From Flavihumibacter cheonanensis (GTDB lineage Bacteria > Bacteroidota > Bacteroidia > Chitinophagales > Chitinophagaceae), in assembly GCF_022352215.1 (NCBI RefSeq), contig NZ_JAKRWF010000003.1, positions 415,854 to 479,853 of the forward strand: a stretch of 64,000 nt of DNA, in the 5' to 3' direction. The notes beneath the pieces are model-generated. The model was not told where the DNA came from, did no database searches, and saw nothing but the letters and a program-made list of their open reading frames with translations. Shown piece after piece: positions 16,636 to 25,666 of this stretch (positions are counted from its first letter, which is position 1; each line of letters opens with the position of its first letter). A program made the position numbers and the translations under genes.

Positions 16636-16890
16636 TCAGGTATTGTTAATCAGGTCATGTATCGGGATTTCATCCAGGTAAAGAGCCAATTCCCTGGTAT
16701 CCCCAAAGGCCCTGTATTCCAGCACTTCTTTACTCGTACCGCAGCAGAAAATCTCAACATAGTATTCCGATAACTGAAAGAGAAAAATAACCTGCTCGGT
16801 AAAACTTCTTTTTGCAAGCACAACACCTTTCGATAAAACAGTTGATCTTTTTTGATCTTCCGTTAATGCAATGAATTCAGATAGTTTCAT
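16636..16890 (-). CDS. Small uncharacterised protein (84 residues)
   Basis: Not recognised. The start at 16890 (MKLSEFIALTEDQKRS) is chosen because a longer frame from 17034 adds 48 residues that look like translated non-coding DNA. The protein is soluble, mixed alpha/beta, with a strand pattern EQVIFLFQLSEYYVEIFC and an acidic helical end. Similar short proteins of this type are common hypothetical proteins in Chitinophagaceae (inference). Convergent with the KAS III-like gene, 17 nt apart. Confidence 0.6.
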   Translation of the reverse strand: MKLSEFIALTEDQKRSTVLSKGVVLAKRSFTEQVIFLFQLSEYYVEIFCCGTSKEVLEYRAFGDTRELALYLDEIPIHDLINNT

Positions 16891-17081
16891 AAATGCTGGT
16901 TTTAAGTTGATTAAATCGCACGTAAAAAACTGACAATATTCAGAGAGGCAAAAGACGAACGAAACTAAAAATGAGGCTGAAATCTGTGCCGGAGGCGGCA
17001 CCGCAAGGGTGGTGAATATACAATTCATTTCCACAATACCAAAAAAAAGCGTAGCTTCTATCCGCCTAAAACAATACTACC

Positions 17082-17552
17082 ATGGCCACCTACACCATCC
17101 AGGTTAATGGCAAATCCCACACCGTAGAAGCAATGGAAGACATGCCGCTGCTTTGGGTTATACGAGATCTGCTGAACCTTCCCGGCACCAAATTCGGATG
17201 CGGCAAAGCCCTCTGCGGCGCCTGCACTGTTCATGTAAACGGAAACCCGGTTCGCTCCTGCAGTTATCCTATATCGGCAGTTGGAACCGCAAGTATTACC
17301 ACCATTGAGGGTTTGTCGGAGCAGGGTAATCATCCTGTTCAGGAGGCCTGGGAAAAATTGGTTGTGCCGCAGTGTGGTTATTGTCAAACCGGACAAATCA
17401 TGACCGCGGTTGCATTGCTGAAACAAAAACCCAATCCAACCGACCAGGAAATTGACCAGGCTATGCAGGGCAATCTCTGCAGATGCGGAACCTATAATCG
17501 CATCAAGGCAGCCATCCAACTGGCTGCTTCCGGAAAACCAGCACTCCCTTAA
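17082..17552 (+). CDS. Isoquinoline 1-oxidoreductase-type small subunit, 2 x [2Fe-2S]
   Basis: 156 residues. The N-terminal plant-ferredoxin-type domain carries one cluster ([17 protein letters not shown] and a later Cys), and the helical C-terminal domain carries the second (CGYCQTGQ and LCRCGTY). This is the electron-transfer subunit of a molybdenum hydroxylase of the xanthine oxidase family; electrons leave the molybdenum centre through these clusters. It has no signal peptide and would be carried across the membrane with the Tat-targeted large subunit encoded 16 nt downstream. Substrate unknown. Confidence 0.92.
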   Translation: MATYTIQVNGKSHTVEAMEDMPLLWVIRDLLNLPGTKFGCGKALCGACTVHVNGNPVRSCSYPISAVGTASITTIEGLSEQGNHPVQEAWEKLVVPQCGYCQTGQIMTAVALLKQKPNPTDQEIDQAMQGNLCRCGTYNRIKAAIQLAASGKPALP

Positions 17553-17568
17553 TTCAAAGCTCCCGATC

Positions 17569-19857
17569 ATGAAAAAGACCGCTCCTTTCTATACAAGCAA
17601 TATTGAGGAAGTTGAATCTAAAATATTCAATGCTTCCCGCAGAGATTTCCTAAAACTGGGAAGTATTCTTTCCGGTGGTTTAGTACTAGGCGTTAGTTTC
17701 TGGTCCTGCGATTCAGCAGGAAAGAAAACAGGCACCCTCTCTACCACCGCCTACCTGAGCATCAGTGATACCGGTGAAGTAACCATCGTGGCACATCGTT
17801 CGGAAATGGGGCAGGGTATTCGGACTTCTCTCCCCCTCGTAGTGGCCGATGAATTAGGGGCCGACTGGAGCAAGGTGAAAATCATCCAGGCAGAAGGGGA
17901 TGAAAAAAAATACGGCAATCAGAATACCGATGGCTCTTTTTCCATCCGGATGTTTTATAAACCCATGCGGGAAGCCGGTGCTATGGCAAAAGCAATGTTA
18001 TTGCAGGCAGCTGCTAAAGCATGGGGACTTCCAATAGAAGAACTTGACACCGAAAATGGACAGGTGATCCACAAAGGAACTGATAAGAAAGCTGGTTTTG
18101 GTGAATTTGCCGGAGCTGCTGCAAGTCTGGCTGTACCCAAGGCGGAAAGTCTCCAACTCAAAGCAGACAATCAATTCAATTTAATTGGTAAGGACACACC
18201 CATTATCGACTTACATGATATCGTAACCGGTAAAGCGGGCTTTGGAAGTGATGCGAGACTGGAAGGCATGAAGATCGCGGTGATCAAACATTGTCCGGTT
18301 ACCGGCGGCTCTGTAAAATCAGTAAATGATACCAAAGCAAAAGCGATACCGGGTGTGTTGCAGGTGATCACGATCAAAGGGGCCGGCTTACCAGCTACTC
18401 TATCCAAACCCATCGCAGGTGTAGCAGTAATAGCAGAAAACACCTGGGCAGCGATCAAAGGAAGAGAGGCATTGGAAGTGGAATGGGATCTCGGTCCGAA
18501 TGCAACGTATAATTCAGACGAACATATAGAAGCACTGAAAAAAGAAATTACCAAAGAAGGAACCCTGCGCAGGAACCGGGGCGATTTCAAAGCTGCCAGG
18601 GCGGGCGCCCAAAAAGTGATCGAACATACTTATGTAGCACCTTATTTGGCACACGCAACGTTGGAGCCGCCCTGTGCCTTGGCGGTAGTAAAAGATGGCA
18701 ATTGTGAAATCTGGGCACCTACACAAAATCCACAGGGAGCAAGAGATGCTGTGGCAGGTTATATCGAATTAGGTGCAGATAAAGTGAAAGTAAATATCAC
18801 CTTGTTAGGAGGTGCGTTCGGACGGAAGTCCAAGCCCGATTTTATTTTAGAAGCAGCCTTCCTCGCCAAGGAATCAGGTTATCCAATTAAAGTGCAGTGG
18901 ACAAGAGAAGATGATATCCAGCATGATTATTATCACGCTATGAGTGTGCAGCACCTGGTGGCAACGATAGATGCCAACAACCAGTTAAGCGGATGGAATC
19001 ATCACATTGCCAACCCTTCTATTGGTGCCACAGAAAATGAGGCTGCCTTACAACCCGATGATGGCGAACTGATGTTGGGCGCGAGTGATTACCCCTATAA
19101 TGTACCTGCCATAAAAATCGAAACCCACGATGCCAAAGCACATCTGCGGATTGGCTGGCTGCGTTCGGTTCGTAATATACCACAGGCTTTCGCGATTTGC
19201 ACCATGATGGATGAAGTAGCTGAAGCAAGAGGGAAAGATCCGATTGAGCAGGCACTCGAATTATTGGGAGAAGATCGCAATATCACTTTTGCAGAGGAGA
19301 TGATGAATGGAGGTGGTTATCCCAATTATGGAGAAGATATCGCCAATTATCCCTGGAATACAGGACGCATGAAAGCAGTGATAGAAAGAGTGAGAAAAGA
19401 ATCCGGTTGGGGCAAACAACTACCCAAAGGAACAGGAATGGGATTTGCTGCACACAAAAGTTTTCTCACCTATGTTGCCTGTGTGGTTGAAGTGCAGGTG
19501 GATGCTTCGAAAAAAGTTACGATTAACAAAGTGCATTATGCCGTGGATTGCGGACTGGCAGTCAATACGGATCGGGTGAAATCTCAATTTGAAGGAGGCG
19601 CGCAATTCTCCACGAGTCTTGCGATGAAGAGTGCTATCACAGTAAAAAATGGCATCGTTGAGCAAACCAATTTTGACGGCTATCAGTTGATCCGGATGCC
19701 GGAATCTCCAAAAGAGATTCATGTGCATATCATGGATAGCAAGGATAAACCAACGGGTGTGGGTGAACCTCCTGTACCGCCGTATGCGCCGGCATTGGCG
19801 AATGCGATTTATAAGGCAACGGGGAAGAGGATGTATGGAATGCCGTTGAAGATGTGA
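17569..19857 (+). CDS. Isoquinoline 1-oxidoreductase-type large subunit, molybdopterin-binding, Tat-exported
   Basis: 762 residues. A twin-arginine signal (SRRDFLKLG, Arg 24-25) precedes a hydrophobic stretch, so the folded complex is exported to the periplasm. Family marks include VAHRSEMGQGIRTSLP, the molybdopterin-binding LLGGAFGRKSKPDF, and near the end GVGEPPVPPYAPALANAI with the catalytic Glu region. The IorB-type family has duplicated molybdopterin domains, consistent with the length. ATG 17569 is chosen because it follows the small subunit by 16 nt and places the Tat signal near the N-terminus; longer in-frame starts lie within the small subunit gene. No cytochrome partner or XdhC-like maturation gene is visible nearby. 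Confidence 0.9.
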   Translation: MKKTAPFYTSNIEEVESKIFNASRRDFLKLGSILSGGLVLGVSFWSCDSAGKKTGTLSTTAYLSISDTGEVTIVAHRSEMGQGIRTSLPLVVADELGADWSKVKIIQAEGDEKKYGNQNTDGSFSIRMFYKPMREAGAMAKAMLLQAAAKAWGLPIEELDTENGQVIHKGTDKKAGFGEFAGAAASLAVPKAESLQLKADNQFNLIGKDTPIIDLHDIVTGKAGFGSDARLEGMKIAVIKHCPVTGGSVKSVNDTKAKAIPGVLQVITIKGAGLPATLSKPIAGVAVIAENTWAAIKGREALEVEWDLGPNATYNSDEHIEALKKEITKEGTLRRNRGDFKAARAGAQKVIEHTYVAPYLAHATLEPPCALAVVKDGNCEIWAPTQNPQGARDAVAGYIELGADKVKVNITLLGGAFGRKSKPDFILEAAFLAKESGYPIKVQWTREDDIQHDYYHAMSVQHLVATIDANNQLSGWNHHIANPSIGATENEAALQPDDGELMLGASDYPYNVPAIKIETHDAKAHLRIGWLRSVRNIPQAFAICTMMDEVAEARGKDPIEQALELLGEDRNITFAEEMMNGGGYPNYGEDIANYPWNTGRMKAVIERVRKESGWGKQLPKGTGMGFAAHKSFLTYVACVVEVQVDASKKVTINKVHYAVDCGLAVNTDRVKSQFEGGAQFSTSLAMKSAITVKNGIVEQTNFDGYQLIRMPESPKEIHVHIMDSKDKPTGVGEPPVPPYAPALANAIYKATGKRMYGMPLKM

Positions 19858-19892
19858 AAGGTGAAAAGTGAAAAGTGAAAAATGTGAAAGGC
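19854..19892. repeat. Heptamer tandem repeat, GTGAAAR family, copy 1
   Basis: GTGAAAG and GTGAAAA units repeated about five times directly at and after the stop codon of the large oxidoreductase subunit. Other copies: 40822-40860, 46180-46207 and 46278-46313. The remainder of 19893-20102 shows no gene. Confidence 0.75.
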
Positions 19893-20102
19893 GTGGAAGA
19901 AAGGTCAAAGGAGGAAAGGAAGATCAATCTTTTGTTATAAGGCTGTTGTATTTTTTTGCAGCAGCGAGTAGTTTTTTATTGGGGGAAGGAGGATTTATTA
20001 TAGCATGCATGAATACCTGCTGATCTTTCTTTGAAGATAAAAAAATGGGAATATAAATTCTAAATTGCTTGCTTTTCATAACCGATCATTTATAAAATAA
20101 GA

Positions 20103-21287
20103 TTACGAATTTTCTGGCGCTTTAACAACCCAACTGAAATACAATAGCAACAGTAAGGTGGTGACTGCAGTAATACCGAAAGCCATGCCGGTGCCAAATT
20201 GAAACCAGATCCAACCGGTAAGGGAACTGGCAAGTAAGGCACAGATGCTTTGGAAGCCGGTGTAGGTACCAATAGCAGTGGCAGTTTCAGTGGCCGGAGT
20301 AATATTACTGATCCAGGCTTTGGCTACACCTTCTGTGGCGGCGGCAAATAATCCATACAGGAAAAACAGGAATACAAATCCTGACAGGGTATTAACTACT
20401 ATCATACCCGCATAAACAATACAGAATAAGAAGAGGCCAATCAGGAACACGCGCTTAACGCCTATGCGATCTGCTAAAATCCCAAACGGATAAGCTGCTA
20501 ACGCATAAATCAGATTGTAAAAAATATAGGCACCGATTGCCTGCACATCTGATAGTCCCGCCTGCCGAACCCGCAACAACAGGAATACATCCGAACTATT
20601 GATCAATGCAAAAAGCAACAAGCCCACTACCAATTGCCGATAGGTAGCAGGCGCTTCTTTCCAATAGCGGATAAAATAAAAGAAAGAAATTTTTTGAATG
20701 TGCGGTTGTGCCGGTTTTGGTTTTTCTTTTAGCAGGTAAGTCAGTACAATGGCTAACAGTCCCGGTACAAATGCCAGTAAGAACATCGTTCGATACTGTC
20801 CGGGATAAAAATACAAATAGACCAATGCTAAAGCCGGACCAGCAACTGCTCCTACTGTATCCATCGATCGATGAAAACCAAAGACTCGCGCTTTGGTAGC
20901 CGGGGTTGCTTCATCCGATAGCAAAGCATCCCGGGCACCGGTGCGAATGCCTTTCCCTAACCGGTCCAACGTGCGTGCAAAAAACACCCACAAAGGAAAT
21001 ACTGCAACTGCCATCAGGGGTTTGGAAAGCGCACTAAAAGCATAACCGATCTGCACAAATGGAACGCGCTTGCCCTTAAGGTCAGACAGTTTGCCAAAAT
21101 AGCCCTTACTCAATCCGGCAATCGCTTCCGCAAATCCTTCCAACACACCAATAAGTACAATTGAAAAACCGATGCTCTCCAGGTAAAAAGGCATTACCGG
21201 GTAGAGCATTTCGCTGGCCATATCTGTCAGGAGACTCACCAGGGAAAGCACCCAAACAGTGCGGGTTATGATCCGGAAAGGCAACAA
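20103..21287 (-). CDS. Major facilitator superfamily transporter
   Basis: 394 residues with twelve predicted membrane segments. The loop between segments 2 and 3 has GYFGKLSDLKGKRVPFV, and segment 4 region reads RTLDRLGKGIRTGARDALLSD, a signature of a Bacteroidota and proteobacterial MFS group of unknown substrate. The frame opens with TTG at 21287 (or 21284), only 6 nt after the stop of the CopB-type ATPase gene; no ATG precedes the first membrane segment. As last gene of the metal-export operon it could move a metal complex or a stress metabolite, but this is inference from position only. Confidence 0.85.
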   Translation of the reverse strand: MLPFRIITRTVWVLSLVSLLTDMASEMLYPVMPFYLESIGFSIVLIGVLEGFAEAIAGLSKGYFGKLSDLKGKRVPFVQIGYAFSALSKPLMAVAVFPLWVFFARTLDRLGKGIRTGARDALLSDEATPATKARVFGFHRSMDTVGAVAGPALALVYLYFYPGQYRTMFLLAFVPGLLAIVLTYLLKEKPKPAQPHIQKISFFYFIRYWKEAPATYRQLVVGLLLFALINSSDVFLLLRVRQAGLSDVQAIGAYIFYNLIYALAAYPFGILADRIGVKRVFLIGLFLFCIVYAGMIVVNTLSGFVFLFFLYGLFAAATEGVAKAWISNITPATETATAIGTYTGFQSICALLASSLTGWIWFQFGTGMAFGITAVTTLLLLLYFSWVVKAPENS

Positions 21288-21293
21288 GTAAAC

Positions 21294-23333
21294 TTATTTG
21301 TTGCCAAAGCTAACCGTTCGATTCAATAGCTGGGCATTGAGTGCAACAATAACAGTGCTTGCACTCATTAAAACAGCACCTAAAGCCGGACTCAAAACAA
21401 ATTCCGGATACAATACACCTGCAGCCAACGGAATAGCGATAATATTATACCCCACCGCCCAGGCAAGGTTCTGAATCATTTTACGATAAGTAGCTTTACC
21501 AAATTGAATCAAACTAACAACATCCTGAGGGTCGCTGTTAACCAGAATGATATCTGCTGTTTCTGCTGCTACATCAGTACCCGAGCCAACAGCGATACCA
21601 ACATCCGCCTGCGCTAACGCAGGTGCATCATTAACGCCATCACCGGTCATAGCAACTAATTCTCCTTTAAGCTGGAACGATTTAACTTTCTCCTGCTTCT
21701 CATCTGGCAGCACATTGGCCAGATAACCATCCATCTTTAATTTCTTAGCAACAGATCCTGCTACTTTATCATTATCACCAGTGAGTAAAAAAGTCCGGAT
21801 TCCCATTTCCTGAAGTGCAGCTACTGCCTGAACAGAACCAGCACGTATTTGGTCACCAAGGGTAATCAAACCAGCCAATTCATCATCAATAAGTAAAAAT
21901 GTAACTGTTTCAATTGCCTGATCTACTGAGTCAGGAATTGCAGGCAGTTCCAGTTTATTTTCCCTGAAATAATTAGGCCCAACTGAAAAAACATTTTTAC
22001 CCTCCACCATTGCCGAAACACCCACTCCCTGCCTGTATTGAAATTCATTTGAAGATTTCAATGGAAGATTTTTCTTTTTTAAGGCGCTTATCATGCCTCG
22101 GGCTATATGATGTTCAGAATGTTGTTGTACTGCGGCAGCATATATCAACAAATCATCTGCTGAATATTTTGTGGAGGCTGGAATGAGTTGAGCCACTTCA
22201 TGTGAGCCTTCGGTTACCGTTCCCGTTTTATCAAAAATAATGGTTGATAACCGACGCGTATTTTCAAAGGCTGTACGGTTACGGATCAGCAATCCCTGAC
22301 GGGCAGCCAGGGAGGTACTGATGGCAACCACTAAAGGAATGGCTACACCCAATGCATGCGGACAGGCAGTAACCATTACCGTTACCATTCTTTCCAGCGC
22401 GAAAGAAAGTGCAGCTCCTGAACCAAGCCAGTACACGAACGTACTTATTCCAACAGCCAGTGAAATCAGCGTCAGCCATTTAGCTACACGGTGAGCCAGG
22501 TTTTGTGTTTTTGACTTGGAATGCTGGGCTGAACCAACCAGGCGGATCACTTTATTCAGGTAGCTATCCTCTCCTGTTCCTGTAACTTTTACTCTCAATA
22601 CCCCATCTCCATTAATGGATCCACCAATCACCTCCATCTCAGCATGCTTCACTACCGGAATACTTTCACCGGTTAACATGCTTTCATTCACAGATGAATG
22701 ACCTTCTACTACCCTTCCATCAGCCGGCACTTTCTCGCCGGGTTTGATCACCATCAAATCATCTCTTTTCAATTCTGATAAGGGTATATCAATAACCTGG
22801 TCATTTTGCACTACATGAACTTCTGCCGGCAGTAATTTCACCAGTGATTCCAATGCCTGAGAGGCTGCCATTTGAGATTTCATTTCCAGCCAATGGCCCA
22901 GCAACATGATATCAATCAGGGTTGCCAATTCCCAGAAAAAATCCATCCCTTCCAGACCCAACACCACCGCTATGCTGTATAAATAAGCAGTGGTAATAGC
23001 CACTGCTACCAGTGTCATCATTCCCGGATCCTTTGCCTTAAGCTCTCTCACCAATCCTTTCAGGAAGGGAGCACCTCCATAGAAATACAAAACAGACCCC
23101 AATAACAACACAATAATCTGATCCCCCTGGAATCGCCAGTCGATTTTCAACCAATGTTGAATCATAGGCGATAAGAGTAGAATTGGCACAGTCAACGCCA
23201 GACAAATCCAGAAACGTTTCAAAAAATCTTCTGTATGATGTCCCGCATGTTCATCCACCTGAACAACAGCTGCATGCTTTGCTGGTTCCCCCTGGTGGCT
23301 GTGATGATGGTGGTGATGGCTGGAATGGTCCAT
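21294..23333 (-). CDS. copB: CopB-type copper/silver P-type ATPase (CPH motif)
   Basis: 679 residues. A histidine-rich N-terminus (HHHHHH-type run within the first 15 residues) replaces the Cys-rich HMA domain, and the metal-site helix reads TACPHALG near residue 322, the P1B-3 signature. The ATPase machinery is complete: LTGES in the actuator domain, DKTGTVTEG with the phosphorylated Asp near residue 368, HHIARG nucleotide site, and MTGDGVNDAPAL. It pumps copper or silver ions out of the cytoplasm at the expense of ATP. It lies 6 nt downstream of DUF2911 and belongs to the RND efflux operon. Confidence 0.92.
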   Translation of the reverse strand: MDHSSHHHHHHSHQGEPAKHAAVVQVDEHAGHHTEDFLKRFWICLALTVPILLLSPMIQHWLKIDWRFQGDQIIVLLLGSVLYFYGGAPFLKGLVRELKAKDPGMMTLVAVAITTAYLYSIAVVLGLEGMDFFWELATLIDIMLLGHWLEMKSQMAASQALESLVKLLPAEVHVVQNDQVIDIPLSELKRDDLMVIKPGEKVPADGRVVEGHSSVNESMLTGESIPVVKHAEMEVIGGSINGDGVLRVKVTGTGEDSYLNKVIRLVGSAQHSKSKTQNLAHRVAKWLTLISLAVGISTFVYWLGSGAALSFALERMVTVMVTACPHALGVAIPLVVAISTSLAARQGLLIRNRTAFENTRRLSTIIFDKTGTVTEGSHEVAQLIPASTKYSADDLLIYAAAVQQHSEHHIARGMISALKKKNLPLKSSNEFQYRQGVGVSAMVEGKNVFSVGPNYFRENKLELPAIPDSVDQAIETVTFLLIDDELAGLITLGDQIRAGSVQAVAALQEMGIRTFLLTGDNDKVAGSVAKKLKMDGYLANVLPDEKQEKVKSFQLKGELVAMTGDGVNDAPALAQADVGIAVGSGTDVAAETADIILVNSDPQDVVSLIQFGKATYRKMIQNLAWAVGYNIIAIPLAAGVLYPEFVLSPALGAVLMSASTVIVALNAQLLNRTVSFGNK

Positions 23334-23339
23334 GATGTT

Positions 23340-23906
23340 TTATTTTAGCGTAAACGGAATTTCCCAGGCGAGTTTTTCCCAGGCCCAGCTGATGGTTCCT
23401 TTGCCTGCTTGCTCCTGGTATTGCAGGGTGTATTGTAGTCGCTCCGTTAATCCCTGCTTTTTCGGTTTTACTTTAATACGAACAAGATCCTCTGCCTGGT
23501 CGTATTCGGAAGCCAGGTGTTGCTGCCAATTTTTATTGATGATTAGTATCCATTCTTTTTTACCGGGAATGGAAAAGATGGCATACTTACCCGGAGAAAG
23601 TTCCTTTCCACCAATTTCAATTGCTTTGGGAACTTCCAGCAAGGTAGCATCGTGTGCACCGGTTACCCATACTTCATCATAAGGTACCAGTCCGCCCCAG
23701 ATCACCCGCTTGCGCACTCCCGGTGAATGATAAATGATCGAAATGCTATCTGTCCCGATCAAGGCCACTGTTTTGGATTTAATACTTTTTTTCGTTGTGT
23801 CTTTTACGAGGTTGGGATTGTAACAAACTTCTCCCTCTTTGGAAGACTGCGCTACTACTACCTGCATACTTGCCAACAACAGGCAACTTAAAAGAATCTT
23901 TCTCAT
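23340..23906 (-). CDS. DUF2911 family exported protein
   Basis: 188 residues with a signal peptide ending at VVVAQ. DUF2911 marks are ISIIYHSPGVRKRVIWGGLVPYDEVW, TGAHDATLLEV, KELSPGKYAIFSIPGK and EWILIINKNW. The family is almost confined to Bacteroidota and has no established activity. Here it sits in the metal-export operon between a DUF3347 protein and the CopB-type pump, with 6 nt on either side, so a periplasmic accessory role in metal tolerance is possible (inference). Confidence 0.85.
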   Translation of the reverse strand: MRKILLSCLLLASMQVVVAQSSKEGEVCYNPNLVKDTTKKSIKSKTVALIGTDSISIIYHSPGVRKRVIWGGLVPYDEVWVTGAHDATLLEVPKAIEIGGKELSPGKYAIFSIPGKKEWILIINKNWQQHLASEYDQAEDLVRIKVKPKKQGLTERLQYTLQYQEQAGKGTISWAWEKLAWEIPFTLK

Positions 23907-23912
23907 GTGTTT

Positions 23913-24461
23913 TTATTCTAAGGTTTTTTCAATTGATCCACAGGTTAACATCGATGCCCCAAAATAGGGATTGATTACTTCTTTTTCTTGAGTCAGCCAG
24001 TAGGCTCCTTTATCTTCCATAGCCATGGGACAAAAAGCCACATAAGCTGCTCCTTCCCGAATGCCTTCCGATTCCACCAGTTGAATTAATTCCTGGCTGA
24101 TGACAGAAAAATGATTGCGCTGTTTTTCCAGGTCTGCTTCCTGCAAAATGGCGATGGCTTTCTCTACTATGACTTTTTTGTTTTTGACCTGTTTGGTTGC
24201 TTCTTCCAGCAATAAGGCAGCTTTTCTTGCACCAAATGCATTGCTCTCAACAAGCGCTGCCTGCAATTGCCAATAGGTTTCCAGCAGTAGTTCATGGGCC
24301 GGATTTTCCAGTCGCAATGGTTGGAATACTGGTTTACTTACAATAACTGTAGTGTCTGTTTTTGTGTGTGCCGCATGTTCCTGCTCTTTGGTTGCCTGTT
24401 GCTTGCAGCCGGCCAGTACAACCAACAGGACTATCATTTTTAATTTATTCATAACTCGCAT
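23913..24461 (-). CDS. DUF3347 family lipoprotein, second copy of the operon
   Basis: 182 residues. A lipobox (LVVLAGC) anchors it. The helical DUF3347 core ends in CPMAMEDKGAYWL and NPYFGASMLTCGS, whose Cys and Met residues could bind Cu(I) (inference). The stop of the upstream adaptor and the ATG overlap by one base (TAATG), which favours the start at 24461; an ATG at 24452 is also possible. In other Bacteroidota DUF3347 is sometimes fused to CusB-type adaptors. A paralogue opens the same operon at 31328-31900. Confidence 0.85.
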   Translation of the reverse strand: MRVMNKLKMIVLLVVLAGCKQQATKEQEHAAHTKTDTTVIVSKPVFQPLRLENPAHELLLETYWQLQAALVESNAFGARKAALLLEEATKQVKNKKVIVEKAIAILQEADLEKQRNHFSVISQELIQLVESEGIREGAAYVAFCPMAMEDKGAYWLTQEKEVINPYFGASMLTCGSIEKTLE

Positions 24462-25666
24462 TAGCTGTGTATGGGATGTTTACCTTTTTTCAAAATGTAT
24501 TCGCTGTACAGGAGATATGCTCCGGATATGACTACTTTTTCTCCTTCGTCCAAGCCCTCCAATATGGTTACCATTTCCGCATTCTCCAGACCGATTTTCA
24601 CTTCCCGGGGTTCAAATTTTTCAGCAGCAGACTGTACCCACACATGGGCGGATTGACCATCGCGAATAACAGCTGCCAGGGGGAGCTGTAACAGGTCGGA
24701 TACACTACCCTTATTCAGTAGTACCTGAACAGGCATGCCCGGTTGAAACTGCCGGTTGGTATTTTTTATAGTTCCACGCACGGTCAGCAATTGCGTTCCT
24801 GCTTGCAGTGCCGGTTCCAGGAATTCCACTTTCATTGCATATTTCTCAGCTTCATTTCCAGCGATGACAACCTGAACTGTTTGACCCTTGCTGATGGTTG
24901 AAGCTTCACCCGGATAAAGATCTGCTTCTACCCAAAGTTGTCCATAATCTTCGAGCTTGAGAATCGGACTGCCTTCTGCCACATACTGCCCTTCGGATAC
25001 AGTCAACTCTGCAACCACTCCAGTTGCAGGAGCATAATAATAAACATAGGGATTGTCCTGCTCCGTGCTGATCAATTGTGTGACCTGTGCAGGTGTTTGT
25101 CCGTATAACAGCAATTTTTTCCTGGCTGCTGCTTCAATTTCCTGGAAGCGCCGGTCTGCAGGAAACTGTTTGGCCTGTGCCACTGCCAGGCGATATTCTT
25201 TTTGCAGGGCAAGTAGTTGCTCAGCATAAATCCGGTACAAGAGTTGCCCTTTCTGTACAAGTGCCCCGGTTTCTTTTACAGACAGGCTTTCTATTCTTCC
25301 CGCAACCCTGCTGCTTACATAGACGGTATTCGATGGATTCACAACCAGCCGGCCATTCAACCGGGTGATATTATCCATACTACCGGCACCAATTACAACG
25401 GTGGTTACATTGGCCAGCAATTGCTGTTCCTTACTAAGTGTAAGGGATGCCTCTTTATTGTTCTTGTCAAATACTACCAAATCCATTCCACAAACGGGAC
25501 AGGTACCCATTTTGTTCTGAACAATTTGCGGGTGCATGGGACAGGTATAGGTAGTTACTGCAACTGCTGCAGCAGCTTTATCAGCTTTTGGCTTGCAGGA
25601 TTCTAAAACTGCCAGCGGTGATAAGACCGCCAACCCTGTCCATTTGATAAAATCTTTCCGTTTCAT
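24461..25666 (-). CDS. cusB: CusB-type RND efflux periplasmic adaptor with heavy-metal-binding domain
   Basis: 401 residues. A lipobox (LESC) is followed by a heavy-metal-binding domain, YTCPMHPQI and GTCPVCGMDL (about residues 40-66), as in CusB/CzcB-like adaptors. Then come the barrel-sandwich hybrid (GRIESLSVKETGALVQKGQLLYRIY), a helical hairpin, its return half (GVVAELTVSEGQYV), and the beta-barrel and membrane-proximal domains. It bridges the RND pump and the TolC-like outer-membrane channel. It overlaps the preceding adaptor gene by one base and the following DUF3347 gene by one base, showing tight translational coupling. Confidence 0.9.
   Translation of the reverse strand: MKRKDFIKWTGLAVLSPLAVLESCKPKADKAAAAVAVTTYTCPMHPQIVQNKMGTCPVCGMDLVVFDKNNKEASLTLSKEQQLLANVTTVVIGAGSMDNITRLNGRLVVNPSNTVYVSSRVAGRIESLSVKETGALVQKGQLLYRIYAEQLLALQKEYRLAVAQAKQFPADRRFQEIEAAARKKLLLYGQTPAQVTQLISTEQDNPYVYYYAPATGVVAELTVSEGQYVAEGSPILKLEDYGQLWVEADLYPGEASTISKGQTVQVVIAGNEAEKYAMKVEFLEPALQAGTQLLTVRGTIKNTNRQFQPGMPVQVLLNKGSVSDLLQLPLAAVIRDGQSAHVWVQSAAEKFEPREVKIGLENAEMVTILEGLDEGEKVVISGAYLLYSEYILKKGKHPIHS

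Noticed and set aside
19420-19908. 162-codon frame opposite the molybdenum hydroxylase gene
   Set aside because: It lies almost wholly antisense to a well-supported gene and its start is within the heptamer tract.
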